NCBI GenBank assembly: GCA_005502915.1
Contig: SCMT01000023.1
Coordinates: 1-64,000, forward strand
Length of the DNA: 64,000 bases
Direction of reading: 5' to 3'
DNA from: Lysobacteraceae bacterium 2PB
GTDB taxonomy: Bacteria > Pseudomonadota > Gammaproteobacteria > Xanthomonadales > Xanthomonadaceae
Positions 1-9,529 of the stretch are shown here, one piece after another (position 1 is the first letter of the stretch; each line of letters begins with the position of its first letter). The notes under the pieces are model-generated. The model made no database searches. It was not told where the DNA came from and saw only the letters and a list, made by a program, of their open reading frames with translations. The position numbers and the translations under genes are program-made.

Positions 1-5
1 GTCAG

Positions 6-1079
<1,074 letters not shown>

Positions 1080-1112
1080 GCGCCGCCGGCCGTCGCCGGC
1101 ACGACGCCCGGT

Positions 1113-2495
1113 TCAGGCCACCACTTCGTAGCACGGGCGGTAGGCGCCGGAGATCTTCATGCGCCGTTGCTCCACGAATGCCTGCAGCAGCGCATCGAGC
1201 GACTGCATCATGCCGGGATCGCCATGGATCCTGAACGGCCCGAATTCCTCGATGCGACGCATGCCGTCTTCCTTCACGTTGCCGGCCACGATGCCCGAGA
1301 ACGCGCGACGCAGGTCGGCGGCGAGATCGGCGGGCTTGCGCCCGTGGTGCAGGTCCAGCGACGCCATCGCCTCGTGCGTCGGTACGAAGGGCTGCTGGAA
1401 CGCCAGCGGGATCTCCAGCGACCAGTTGAAGAAGAACGAATCCTTCTCGGCGATGCGGTTCTCGCGCACCCTGCGGATGCCGCTCGCCATCTTCTTCGCG
1501 ACCTTCGCCGGGTCGGCGACGATGATCTCGTAGCGCGAAGTCGCGGCCTCGCCGAGCGTGAGCCGCAGGAACTTGTCGATCTGCTCGAAATACGGCGCCG
1601 ACGCCGCCGGGCCGGTGAGGATCAGCGGGAACGGCAGGTTCGCGTTTTCCTCCCGGAGCAGGATGCCGAGCAGGTAGAGGATTTCCTCGGCCGTACCCAC
1701 GCCGCCCGGGAAGACGATGATGCCGTGGCCCATGCGGACGAAGGCTTCGAGGCGCTTCTCGATGTCCGGCATGATCACCAGGTGGTTGACGATCGGGTTC
1801 GGCGATTCCGCCGCGATGATGCCCGGCTCGGTGATGCCGATGTAGCGCATGCGGCGATGACGCTGCTTGGCGTGCGCGATCGTCGCGCCCTTCATCGGCC
1901 CCTTCATCGCGCCCGGGCCGCAGCCGGTGCAGATGTCCAGGCCGCGCAGGCCCAGCTCGTAGCCGACCTGCTTGGTGTAGAGATACTCGTCGCGATTGAT
2001 CGAGTGGCCACCCCAGCAGACGACGAGGTTCGGATCGATCGGGTGCAGGATCCGCGCATTGCGGAGCAGCCCGAACACCGCATCGGTGATGCCTTCCGAC
2101 GTGACCAGGTTGCGCGGACCGCCTTCGCGCAGCTCGATCGCGGTGTAGGCCAGGTCGCGTACCACCGCGAACAGCAGCTCCGCGACACCGCGGATGATCT
2201 CGCCGTCGACGAAGGCCGTGGCCGGCGCCTTCACCAGCTCGATCCGCACGCCGCGATCCTGCTGCAGCACCTGGATGTCGAAATCGGGATACAGCTCGCG
2301 CGCCGCGCGCGGATCGTCCGACGCGCTGCCGCTGGTCAGCACCGCCAGCGCGCAGCGGCGGAGCAGCTCGTGCATGCCCCCGCTCGACGCATCACGCAAC
2401 CGCGCGACCTCGTCGCGGGAGAGGACATCGAGCGCGCCGCGCGGGTAGATGTGCGCGTCGACGGTGGGGAGGATGGAAACAGTCTGTTGGGTCAT
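1113..2495 (-). CDS. ppnN: PpnN-like pyrimidine/purine nucleotide 5'-monophosphate nucleosidase (LOG family)
   Basis: A 460-residue protein, close to the about 454 of E. coli PpnN (YgdH). The central LOG domain shows the phosphoribohydrolase signature FPGGVGTAEEI, with flanking N- and C-terminal PpnN domains. The family cleaves nucleoside monophosphates to base and ribose 5-phosphate and in E. coli is controlled by (p)ppGpp. The gene is monocistronic: its 3' end faces the kinase gene 33 bp away, and a terminator for the next gene lies behind its start. No strong Shine-Dalgarno is visible before the ATG. Cytosolic. Confidence 0.92.
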   Translation of the reverse strand: MTQQTVSILPTVDAHIYPRGALDVLSRDEVARLRDASSGGMHELLRRCALAVLTSGSASDDPRAARELYPDFDIQVLQQDRGVRIELVKAPATAFVDGEIIRGVAELLFAVVRDLAYTAIELREGGPRNLVTSEGITDAVFGLLRNARILHPIDPNLVVCWGGHSINRDEYLYTKQVGYELGLRGLDICTGCGPGAMKGPMKGATIAHAKQRHRRMRYIGITEPGIIAAESPNPIVNHLVIMPDIEKRLEAFVRMGHGIIVFPGGVGTAEEILYLLGILLREENANLPFPLILTGPAASAPYFEQIDKFLRLTLGEAATSRYEIIVADPAKVAKKMASGIRRVRENRIAEKDSFFFNWSLEIPLAFQQPFVPTHEAMASLDLHHGRKPADLAADLRRAFSGIVAGNVKEDGMRRIEEFGPFRIHGDPGMMQSLDALLQAFVEQRRMKISGAYRPCYEVVA

Positions 2496-2596
2496 CGTTC
2501 GTATCGTCGTCTTCGTTGTGTGCCCGTGGACTTTATCGCAGGAAAACGATGATGGACAGCGCCGCTGCTGGGCATGGGAATCCGGGACCTCAAACG

Positions 2597-2625
2597 GCGA
2601 CGGCCGGGGAATCCCCGGCCGTCGC
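2597..2625 (-). terminator. Strong hairpin after the Oar-like TonB receptor gene
   Basis: A perfect 13-bp GC-rich stem (GCGACGGCCGGGG and its complement) with a 3-nt loop lies about 50 bp past the receptor stop codon. On the minus strand it is followed by CGTTTG, a weak U-tract. It probably ends receptor transcription. Confidence 0.6.
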
Positions 2626-2672
2626 GCGTGCCACGTTGACGCCTTGGCGGCGCCGCGGATGCGGGCATCCGA

Positions 2673-5600
2673 TCAGAACATGTACTTCAGGGTCAGCTGC
2701 GCGGCCCACTGCGATTCGCCGCGCTGCTGGCGGGTCACGTAGTCTTCGACTTCGCCATTGACGCCGTAGATGTAGCGACCATTCGCGTCCAGGCCCTGAT
2801 AGTTCACGAAGCTGCGCGCCAGGCCACCCTGCGCCTGGAAGGCGATCTCATCGATACGACCCCAATCCTTGTTCAGCAGGTTGCCGAAGTTGAGGATGTC
2901 GAGGGCCAGGAGGATCTTGTTGCCCTTGAAGAAGCCGGGGAATTCCTGGCTGATGCGCACATCGAAGTTGTGCACCCAGTCGCCGTACGAGCTGTTGCGC
3001 TCGACCACGCCGCCGGCGTAGCGGTTCAGACCATTGGCGTTGGCGATCTGCCAGAACAGCGCCTCTTCATCCGCACCGCTGCCGCTGTTGTTGACGTCGC
3101 GGAAGACCACTTCGCCCGAACCGGCGCGGGTCGGGATGTACATCAGGTCGTTGGTGATGCCGTCGCCGTTGAGGTCGTTGTTGTAGATCCAGCTGTACGG
3201 CTTGCCCTTGCGGCCTTCGTAGAACACGCCGACCGTGGTCTTGTTGTCGCCGAAGAACTTGTGCTCCCAGTTCAGCTGGCCGGTGAAGCGGTCGCGGATC
3301 ATGTAGGCCGAATTGGCTGCGACTTCCTCGTTCGGGTTGTACACCGCCACCGAGTTCCAGTTCGAGTTCGACACCGAGGACGTCAGCGGGCTGACTTCCT
3401 TGGCGCGCGTGTAGGAGTAGCCCAGGCCCCAGCGCCAGTCGTCCATGAAGTGGCCCTGCAGCGACAGGGTCAGGTTGTCGCCGTAGCCCTTGCCGGTGCG
3501 CTCGGCGACCAGCACATTGGCGAAGCTGGCGTTGCTGAGCGCGCGATTGCGGAAACCGGTGCAGGCGCCGTTGGTGATGCTGCTGCCGGTGGTGTTCCAG
3601 CACGCGCCGTTGTAGCCCTGCGGCGTGTAGTACAGGTTGCGGCCATCGGTGCCCTGACGGGTCGGGTTGCCGAGGTTCAGGTGCTTGTAGTAGATGCCGT
3701 CCTGCACTTCGGTGCGGATGTATTCGATGCCGGCGGTCATGTTCCACCACGGCAGCTCGTGTTCGAACGCGATGTTCGCCTTCCACACCGAGGGCTGGGC
3801 CAGATCGGGCGACAGGAAGTCGACGTTGGCCGCAGGCGTGGTGCCGGCAAAGCTGGTCGGCTGCGCGTTGGTGTTCGGCGTGAACAGACCATCGGTGGTC
3901 GGGCAGGCCGCAAATCCAGCGATGCCGCAGCCGATGATGCGGGTGGCGATGCCGGTGTTGGAATACGGGTTCGACAGCCACACGTTGGCGGCGGCGCCTT
4001 CGAACAGACCGATGCCGCCGCGCAGCTGCATGGCGCGCTCGGTCGAGAAGGTGTAGTTGAAGCCCAGGCGCGGCTGGATCAGGCTGTCGCCGTCGAGCGT
4101 GACGTCGTTGCGCAGGCCGAAACCGCCAGTGGCGCGGGTGACCGTGCCGTTCTGCGGCGTGGTCGAACCGGTGAGCGAGCCCGGCACGACGGCCGCGGCA
4201 GCGGCGGCGTTGAAGATCGGCTTCTCGCCCATGCCCTTGCGATCGACGCGGATACCGGCGGTGATGGTCAAGTTCTCGTTGACCGCCCAGGTGTCCTGCA
4301 GGAACAGTCCGAGGTTCTGGTAATCCCACTCGGCCACGCCATCGCCGAGCGTGAAGCCGGGAGCGCCGACCTGCACCTGGTAGCTGGTCGGTCGACCGCG
4401 GCGGAAGTTTTCGAGCACGGCCGCTTCGTTCTGCGCGCGGGTGGCGGTGTTGCAGGTCAGCGCACCAGCCTGGAACTGGTAGAAACCAGCCGCACCGTTG
4501 ATGCAAGCGAAGGTGTAGTTGCCCTTGGTGTCCTGCAGGAAGGCGTTGTAAACGGTATTGTCGTCGTAGTCGGCACCGAACTTCACCGTGTGGTCGCCGA
4601 GGAACAGCGTACCGGCAGCGTAGAAGTTCCAGGTCTCGGTCGACAGGTCGTTGAAGTGGCGGCTGCGCTCGGTACCGAACACCAGTCCGGCCGAGGTGCT
4701 GGCGACGGCAGGCGAACCGGCCGGCAGCGCGCCGGCGAAGTTCAGGCGGATCTGCGGCAGGTCGGAATTGTTGATCGGCGTGCTGACGTAGTCGCGGTAC
4801 GAGGCCTTGAACTCGGTCGAGAACGTGTCGGTCCAGTCGGAGAAGAATTCACCGACGTAGGTCTCGATCACCTTCTCCTGGTTGTACCAGTGCGAGCTGA
4901 GCGAGATCGCGTTGTTGAAGAAGGTCGGATAGATCGGATCGGTCTGCTCGGTCTTGCTCCAGCGGAGGCTGGCGCGGTGGCGCTCGCCGATATTGGCATC
5001 GAGCTTGAGCAGGGCATCGGTGACTTCGAGCTCGGCGCCGGAGGCTTCGACCGAACCGATGTCGACGCTGTAGTTCGTGCTGGCGATGTTCTGCGCGCCG
5101 GTGATGGCGCTTTGGGTGATCGCCACGTTCGTGCGCGCGCTGCCCAGCGGGCCGAATTCCGGCGTGCTGCGGGTGCTGGTCAGTTCTTCATAGGCGGCGA
5201 AGAAGAAGAGGCGGTCCTTCAGCAGCGGGCCGCCGAAGGTGAAGCCCTTGGTGTCTTCCTCGAACTCCGGTGCATCGAAGTAGGTGCCGGTGGTGCGGTT
5301 GAAACGGCGACCCGCGCCGCGGTCGTCGCGATAGATGTAGTACACCGAACCCTTGAAGTCGTTGGTGCCCGACTTGGTCACGGCGTTGATGTTCGCGCCG
5401 GTGTAGCCCTTCTGGGTGACATCGTAGTTCGAGATGTTGACCTGCACCGACTGGATGGCGTCGATCGAGATCGGCTGCTTGGCGGTCGGCAGGTTGTTCG
5501 CTTCCAGGCCGAAGGTGTCGTTGGTCGCAACGCCGTCGATGGTGATCGAGTTGTAGCGCGAGTTCTGGCCGCCGGCGGAGATTTCACCGCGCTCCTTGTC

Positions 5601-6116
5601 GGTCTGCGAGATGCGCGGATCGAAGCGGACGTAGTCCTGCAGGTTGCGCTGGACCGAGGCGTAGTTGTCGAGGTCGGCGCGGCTGATCGCGGTGCCGGCG
5701 CCCATCTTGTCGGAGCTGAAGATCTGCGGGCCGGCGGTGCCGGTCACGCGGATGGCGTCGAGTTCGGCGCTGCCGATCGAGATGTCGATCTGCGAGGTCT
5801 GGTCGAGGGCGAGGTAGATGTCGCTCTCGGTCTGGGTGCCGGCGCCTTCCTTGTTCGCGGTGACCTTGTACGGACCGCCGACGCGCAGGCCGCGGGCGTT
5901 GTAGCGGCCGTTGGCATCGGTGACCGCGCGGCTGACCGTGCCCGACTCGGTGTGGACGATCGTGACTTCAGCGCCGGCGACGGGCTGGCCATCGGATCCG
6001 AGCACCTGTCCGCCGATCGCGGCGGTGGTGTTCTGGGCGAAAGCCGGCGCCGCGGCGAGCGCGACGATCAGCCCGATCGACAGTTTGGAGAGTCGGAGAC
6101 GGTTGGTGTGGTTCAT
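2673..6116 (-). CDS. Oar-like TonB-dependent receptor with N-terminal carboxypeptidase-regulatory domain
   Basis: Outer-membrane protein of 1147 residues from the ATG at 6116, chosen because it starts a clean signal peptide (MNHTNRLRLSKLSIGLIVAL then AAAPAFAQ) with GAGG upstream; an in-frame ATG at 6248 would add 44 unlikely residues. Residues about 30-110 form a CarboxypepD_reg-like beta domain, then a TonB plug with the family motif GANINAVTKSGTN, then a long barrel ending LTLKYMF (terminal Phe typical of BamA substrates). Oar-type receptors in Xanthomonadaceae and Myxococcus are linked to surface adhesion or uptake of large substrates; the ligand here is unknown. Transcribed alone. Confidence 0.9.
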   Translation of the reverse strand: MNHTNRLRLSKLSIGLIVALAAAPAFAQNTTAAIGGQVLGSDGQPVAGAEVTIVHTESGTVSRAVTDANGRYNARGLRVGGPYKVTANKEGAGTQTESDIYLALDQTSQIDISIGSAELDAIRVTGTAGPQIFSSDKMGAGTAISRADLDNYASVQRNLQDYVRFDPRISQTDKERGEISAGGQNSRYNSITIDGVATNDTFGLEANNLPTAKQPISIDAIQSVQVNISNYDVTQKGYTGANINAVTKSGTNDFKGSVYYIYRDDRGAGRRFNRTTGTYFDAPEFEEDTKGFTFGGPLLKDRLFFFAAYEELTSTRSTPEFGPLGSARTNVAITQSAITGAQNIASTNYSVDIGSVEASGAELEVTDALLKLDANIGERHRASLRWSKTEQTDPIYPTFFNNAISLSSHWYNQEKVIETYVGEFFSDWTDTFSTEFKASYRDYVSTPINNSDLPQIRLNFAGALPAGSPAVASTSAGLVFGTERSRHFNDLSTETWNFYAAGTLFLGDHTVKFGADYDDNTVYNAFLQDTKGNYTFACINGAAGFYQFQAGALTCNTATRAQNEAAVLENFRRGRPTSYQVQVGAPGFTLGDGVAEWDYQNLGLFLQDTWAVNENLTITAGIRVDRKGMGEKPIFNAAAAAAVVPGSLTGSTTPQNGTVTRATGGFGLRNDVTLDGDSLIQPRLGFNYTFSTERAMQLRGGIGLFEGAAANVWLSNPYSNTGIATRIIGCGIAGFAACPTTDGLFTPNTNAQPTSFAGTTPAANVDFLSPDLAQPSVWKANIAFEHELPWWNMTAGIEYIRTEVQDGIYYKHLNLGNPTRQGTDGRNLYYTPQGYNGACWNTTGSSITNGACTGFRNRALSNASFANVLVAERTGKGYGDNLTLSLQGHFMDDWRWGLGYSYTRAKEVSPLTSSVSNSNWNSVAVYNPNEEVAANSAYMIRDRFTGQLNWEHKFFGDNKTTVGVFYEGRKGKPYSWIYNNDLNGDGITNDLMYIPTRAGSGEVVFRDVNNSGSGADEEALFWQIANANGLNRYAGGVVERNSSYGDWVHNFDVRISQEFPGFFKGNKILLALDILNFGNLLNKDWGRIDEIAFQAQGGLARSFVNYQGLDANGRYIYGVNGEVEDYVTRQQRGESQWAAQLTLKYMF

Positions 6117-6450
6117 TGTTCTTGGCCTCGGTGGAGAACGATGCGGAGAGATCGAGTCGTACGAGCAGACCGCCTGCGCGTGGAGCACAGCGGTCACAGC
6201 GTGGGGAAGACCTGCCGGTTCCGGGTGACGCGGCGACCACATGCGCACCGGTACGGGTTAAGGATAGGTTAACACGATAACGAACGGGAATGACAGGCAA
6301 ATGACAGCACATGAAACCGTAAGCCATTGAAATCATTGGCTGAACGGTGTTCATGCATCACTTGAATGTCACGCCGCAATCATTTCTGCGGCCAGTACGC
6401 GCGGCCCGTGCGTCCCCGACACGGGCAGCCGGCGCGGGCCCGGTCTCCCC
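6117..6450. promoter_or_regulatory. 334-bp intergenic region upstream of the Oar-like receptor
   Basis: Holds no credible gene. It is richer in A+T than its surroundings, as expected for the receptor promoter. Visible elements: a direct repeat GGTTAA at 6256-6261 and 6267-6272, and an imperfect 20-bp palindrome AGCCATTGAAATCATTGGCT at 6322-6341 in which eight of nine arm positions pair. The palindrome could be an operator, but no family is recognised. The marC stop lies at the right edge. Confidence 0.4.
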
Positions 6451-7038
6451 TCAGCCAGCGAGGAAGGCGGCGACGCCGTCCATGAGCATCTGCACGGAGA
6501 TCGCGACCAGCAGCATGCCCATCAGCCGCTCGAGCGCGGTGAGCACGCGCATGCCGAGCCACTTGTAGAGGTAGGTCGCGGAGAACAGGATCGCGGCGGT
6601 CGCAGCCCAGGCGATCACCAGCGCGAGGCTCCAGTCGCCCAGGCGCGCGGGGTCCTTGCTGCCCATCAGGATCACCGCCGCCATGCCCGACGGGCCGGCC
6701 ACCAGCGGGATGGCCATCGGCACGATGAAGGGCTCGCCGTCGGGAATCTCGCCCATCAGGCCTTCCGGCGGCGGGAAGATCATGCGGATACCGATCAGGA
6801 ACAGCACGATGCCACCGGCGATCGACACCGATTCCTGGCGCAGGTGCATCAGTTCCAGCGCGTACTTGCCGCCCCACAGGAAGGCCATCAGCACGACGAG
6901 CGCGATCAGCAGTTCGCGCGCCAGGACGATGCGCTGGCGGCGCGGCGGCAGGCTGCGCAGCATGCTGAGGAACACCGGGATGTTGCCCAGCGGATCGAGG
7001 ATCAGGAACAGCAGCAGTGCAGCCGAGGCGATCGTCAT
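6451..7038 (-). CDS. MarC family integral membrane protein (UPF0056/NAAT)
   Basis: 195 residues from the ATG at 7038, where the first membrane helix begins (MTIASAALLLFLILDPLGNI). The motif DPLGNIPVF and six hydrophobic segments fit MarC/YchE/YhgN proteins. Function is poorly defined; some relatives are proposed amino-acid or multidrug-associated transporters, but E. coli MarC does not confer multidrug resistance. An upstream in-frame ATG at 7347 lies inside the neighbouring SDR gene and is rejected. Same strand as the SDR and grxD genes, 22 bp after the SDR stop, so probably co-transcribed. Confidence 0.85.
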   Translation of the reverse strand: MTIASAALLLFLILDPLGNIPVFLSMLRSLPPRRQRIVLARELLIALVVLMAFLWGGKYALELMHLRQESVSIAGGIVLFLIGIRMIFPPPEGLMGEIPDGEPFIVPMAIPLVAGPSGMAAVILMGSKDPARLGDWSLALVIAWAATAAILFSATYLYKWLGMRVLTALERLMGMLLVAISVQMLMDGVAAFLAG

Positions 7039-7060
7039 CGATCCACTCCCGTGGCGAAGA

Positions 7061-7813
7061 TCAGACGGTGGAAGGAGTCCAGACCTGGCCGCGGCGGTCG
7101 ATGCCGGCGGCGGACAGCAGGTGGACGCATGCGAACGCGACCTCTGCGGCATCGCGCGCCTGCGGCTCGGCATCCTCGACGAAGGCCTTGGAACGCAGGG
7201 TCGTGCGCATCGGTCCCGGGGCGAGGCCGGCGACGCGCACCGGCGAGTTCGCCAGCTCGGCGTGCAGCGTGCCGACCAGCGCGGCAAGCGCCGACTGCGC
7301 GACGCCGTAGGCGCCCCAATAGGCGCCGCCCTGCCCTGCCGCGGCATCGATGGTGAACACGACGGACGCGTCCTCTACTCTGCGAAGCAACGGCAGGCAG
7401 GCCTGTGTCAGCCACCAGCGCGCGGTGAGGTTGACGTGGATGGAGCGCGCGAAATCGGCAGGATCGGTGTTCTCCAGCGGCGTGAGGCCGCCGAAATGCG
7501 CGGCGCAGTGCAGGACACCGTCGAGACGGCCCAGCCCGTCGCCGATGCGCTCGGCCATCTCGGCATAGTCGTCGGGCGTGGCGCCTTCGAGGTCGAGCGG
7601 ATACAGCAGGGCTTCGCCACCGGCGCGCACGATGGCGTCGTGCACGCGGTTGAGCTTCGGCACCTTGCGGCCGAGGAGGACCACGGTCGCGCCGGCGTCC
7701 GCGCTGGCCAGTGCGGCGGCATGGCCCAGCGCGCCGTGCGCGCCGACCACCAGCACCACGCGGCCCGACAGCGCGCGCGGCGCGGCAGCGTCGATGGCGA
7801 GCGCCTGCGACAT
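7061..7813 (-). CDS. SDR family oxidoreductase (YciK-like) with altered catalytic motif
   Basis: 250-residue Rossmann protein. The nucleotide-binding glycine motif VGAHGALG (23-30) and the structural NLT (128-130) are intact. The catalytic Tyr is at 169, but the usual Y-x3-K reads YGVAQ, so Gln173 replaces Lys, and the usual serine about 13 residues earlier is absent (TIDAAAGQ). Dehydrogenase activity is therefore doubtful. The ATG shares one base with the grxD stop (TGATG), showing translational coupling. Closest by layout to short-chain dehydrogenases of the YciK type; substrate unknown. Confidence 0.8.
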   Translation of the reverse strand: MSQALAIDAAAPRALSGRVVLVVGAHGALGHAAALASADAGATVVLLGRKVPKLNRVHDAIVRAGGEALLYPLDLEGATPDDYAEMAERIGDGLGRLDGVLHCAAHFGGLTPLENTDPADFARSIHVNLTARWWLTQACLPLLRRVEDASVVFTIDAAAGQGGAYWGAYGVAQSALAALVGTLHAELANSPVRVAGLAPGPMRTTLRSKAFVEDAEPQARDAAEVAFACVHLLSAAGIDRRGQVWTPSTV

Positions 7814-8133
7814 CAGGCCTTCTGCGCCTCGGCGATCATGCGCGCCAGTTCGCCGGATTCGTACAGTTCCAGCGTGATGTCGCAGCCGCCGATGAGTTCG
7901 CCGTTGATGAACAGCTGGGGAAAGGTCGGCCAGTTGGAAAAGCGCGGCAGGTTGGCGCGCACTTCGGGGTCTTCGAGCACGTTGACGCTGTGGAAGTCGC
8001 TCGCGCCGGCGAGCTTGAGCGCCTGCGATGTCCGGCTGGAGAAGCCGCACATCGGGAACTGCGGCGTGCCCTTCATGAAGAGGACGATCGGGTGGGATTC
8101 GATCTCGGACTGGATGCGTTCCAAAACCGGCAT
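7813..8133 (-). CDS. grxD: Monothiol glutaredoxin Grx4
   Basis: 106 residues with the monothiol active site CGFS (C29) after KGTPQFPM, and the glutathione-binding motifs WPTFPQLFI and GGCDI. Members bind a [2Fe-2S] cluster across a dimer with glutathione and take part in Fe-S delivery and iron sensing. AGGAG stands 8 nt before the ATG. First gene of a likely grxD-SDR-marC transcription unit, divergent from sodB, an oxidative-stress/iron pairing common in gammaproteobacteria. Confidence 0.95.
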   Translation of the reverse strand: MPVLERIQSEIESHPIVLFMKGTPQFPMCGFSSRTSQALKLAGASDFHSVNVLEDPEVRANLPRFSNWPTFPQLFINGELIGGCDITLELYESGELARMIAEAQKA

Positions 8134-8271
8134 GGTCTGTCTCCTGGGGCTGTTCGGGGGGTGGCGGGGTTCGTCCGGCCGCCGTGGGGTTAGAATGGCC
8201 GCCCATTGTAAGCCTTCGCGCGACCCGGGGCCTGCCCGGCGCGCCCACCCCACCGTCAAGGAGCCCGCCCC

Positions 8272-8850
8272 ATGGCCATCGAGCTGCCAGCCCTGCCCTA
8301 CGACCGCACCGCCCTGGAACCGCACATCTCGGCGGAAACGATCGATTTCCACTACGGCAAGCACCACCAGGCCTACGTGACCAACCTCAACAACATGATC
8401 GCCGGCACGGAATTCGAGAACCTCTCGCTGGAAGAGATCGTCCGCAAGTCGCAGGGCGGCATGTTCAACAACGCCGCGCAGGTGTGGAACCACACGTTCT
8501 ACTGGAACTGCCTCAAGCCCAACGGCGGCGGCGCCCCGACCGGCAAGCTGGCCGACGCCATCAATGCCGCGTTCGGCAGCTTCGACAAGTTCAAGGAAGA
8601 GTTCACCAAGACCGCGGTCGGCACCTTCGGTTCGGGCTGGGGCTGGCTGGTGCAGCGTCCGGACGGTTCGCTGGCCCTGGCGAGCACCTCCAACGCCGCC
8701 ACGCCGCTGACCGGCGACGACACTCCGCTGCTGACCTGCGACGTGTGGGAGCACGCCTACTACGTCGACTACCGCAACGCGCGTCCGAAGTACGTCGAAG
8801 CGTTCTGGAACCTGGTGAACTGGGACTTCGTCGCGTCGCAGATGAAGTAA
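8272..8850 (+). CDS. sodB: Superoxide dismutase (Fe)
   Basis: 192 residues. Metal ligands are H27 (FHYGKHH), H74 (WNHTFYW), D157 and H161 (DVWEHAYY). Gln70 (AAQVWNH) occupies the helix position typical of iron enzymes. Cytosolic: no signal peptide. Dismutates superoxide to peroxide and oxygen. AAGGAG lies 10 nt before the ATG. Divergent from grxD with about 140 bp of shared upstream DNA, and followed by a good terminator. Confidence 0.96.
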   Translation: MAIELPALPYDRTALEPHISAETIDFHYGKHHQAYVTNLNNMIAGTEFENLSLEEIVRKSQGGMFNNAAQVWNHTFYWNCLKPNGGGAPTGKLADAINAAFGSFDKFKEEFTKTAVGTFGSGWGWLVQRPDGSLALASTSNAATPLTGDDTPLLTCDVWEHAYYVDYRNARPKYVEAFWNLVNWDFVASQMK

Positions 8851-8881
8851 GCGCCTCACTGCGCATGCGTCACCACGAACG

Positions 8882-8903
8882 GCCGGGGCAACCCGGCTGT
8901 TTT
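8882..8903 (+). terminator. Rho-independent terminator of sodB
   Basis: Stem GCCGGG/CCCGGC with loop GCAA, then TGTTTTCG, 31 bp after the sodB stop. Confidence 0.75.
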
Positions 8904-9025
8904 CGTTTGCGGCATTCAGTCAACCGACAGGCATCGCACCGCGGGATGAACGCGGCCGGTGGAACCGTCAACGATTCGACACGCCCGGGCATTCACCGGT
9001 TGCATTCCGCAACGGGAGCCCCCTG

Positions 9026-9448
9026 ATGAAACGCACGCTGCCCCTCTTCGCCACCACCCTCCTCGCCTTCGCCTTCGCCGTCGCCGGCAGCGCCTCCGCG
9101 CGCGATCGCGACCACAATCCGCCCGGCCCGCGCGGCGGTCCCGGCACCAACTGGGAGAATCCGCCGGGCTGGCGCGGCGGACCCGGCACGTCGCCGGACC
9201 ATCGCGACTACCGCCATCGCGGCAAGCGCTACACCTTCGTCGCCCGCGACGGCGGCTACTACTTCCATCCCGGCTACGGCTACTGGCATCCCCGTTACGG
9301 TTTCTGGAACCAGGCGCGCCGCTGCTGGTTCGACAACGACAACAACCCGCCGGGTCCGATCGGCGGGCGCGGCACCAACTGGGAAAACCCGCCGGGCTGG
9401 CGCGGTGGCCCGGGCGCCTCGCCGGATCGCTACGGGCGGTGCCGCTGA
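9026..9448 (+). CDS. Small secreted protein with duplicated Pro/Gly/Trp motif
   Basis: 140 residues; no family recognised. A Sec signal peptide (1-25, ending GSASA) is followed by two 28-residue repeats (31-58 and 107-134) that differ at only three positions; each contains TNWENPPGWRGGPG. Between them lies a Tyr/His-rich core (RYTFVARDGGYYFHPGYGYW). Only two cysteines (C100, C139). The composition suggests an exported, perhaps wall- or metal-associated protein, but no function can be assigned. The ATG follows GGGAGCCCCCTG. Flanked by its own terminator. Confidence 0.75.
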   Translation: MKRTLPLFATTLLAFAFAVAGSASARDRDHNPPGPRGGPGTNWENPPGWRGGPGTSPDHRDYRHRGKRYTFVARDGGYYFHPGYGYWHPRYGFWNQARRCWFDNDNNPPGPIGGRGTNWENPPGWRGGPGASPDRYGRCR

Positions 9449-9483
9449 GCCCTGAATCCCGCAGTCGCGGGCGCCAACGAAAA

Positions 9484-9503
9484 CGGCCGGGACATCCCGG
9501 CCG
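9484..9503. terminator. Bidirectional terminator between the small secreted protein gene and purK
   Basis: Stem CGGCCGGG/CCCGGCCG, loop ACAT, with AAAA on its left and TTCTT on its right, so it can serve the rightward gene and, on the minus strand, purK. Confidence 0.75.
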
Positions 9504-9529
9504 TTCTTCATCGCGGATCGACGTGCCGA

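Noticed and set aside
1085..1100. Terminator between the kinase and ppnN
   Set aside because: GCCGGC repeats can pair, but no T-run is present on either side.
2970..6272. A 1100-codon open frame opposite the Oar-like receptor
   Set aside because: It is antisense to a clear receptor gene, has no domain motif and is dominated by Ala/Val/Gly/Arg, as expected from GC-rich codons read on the other strand.
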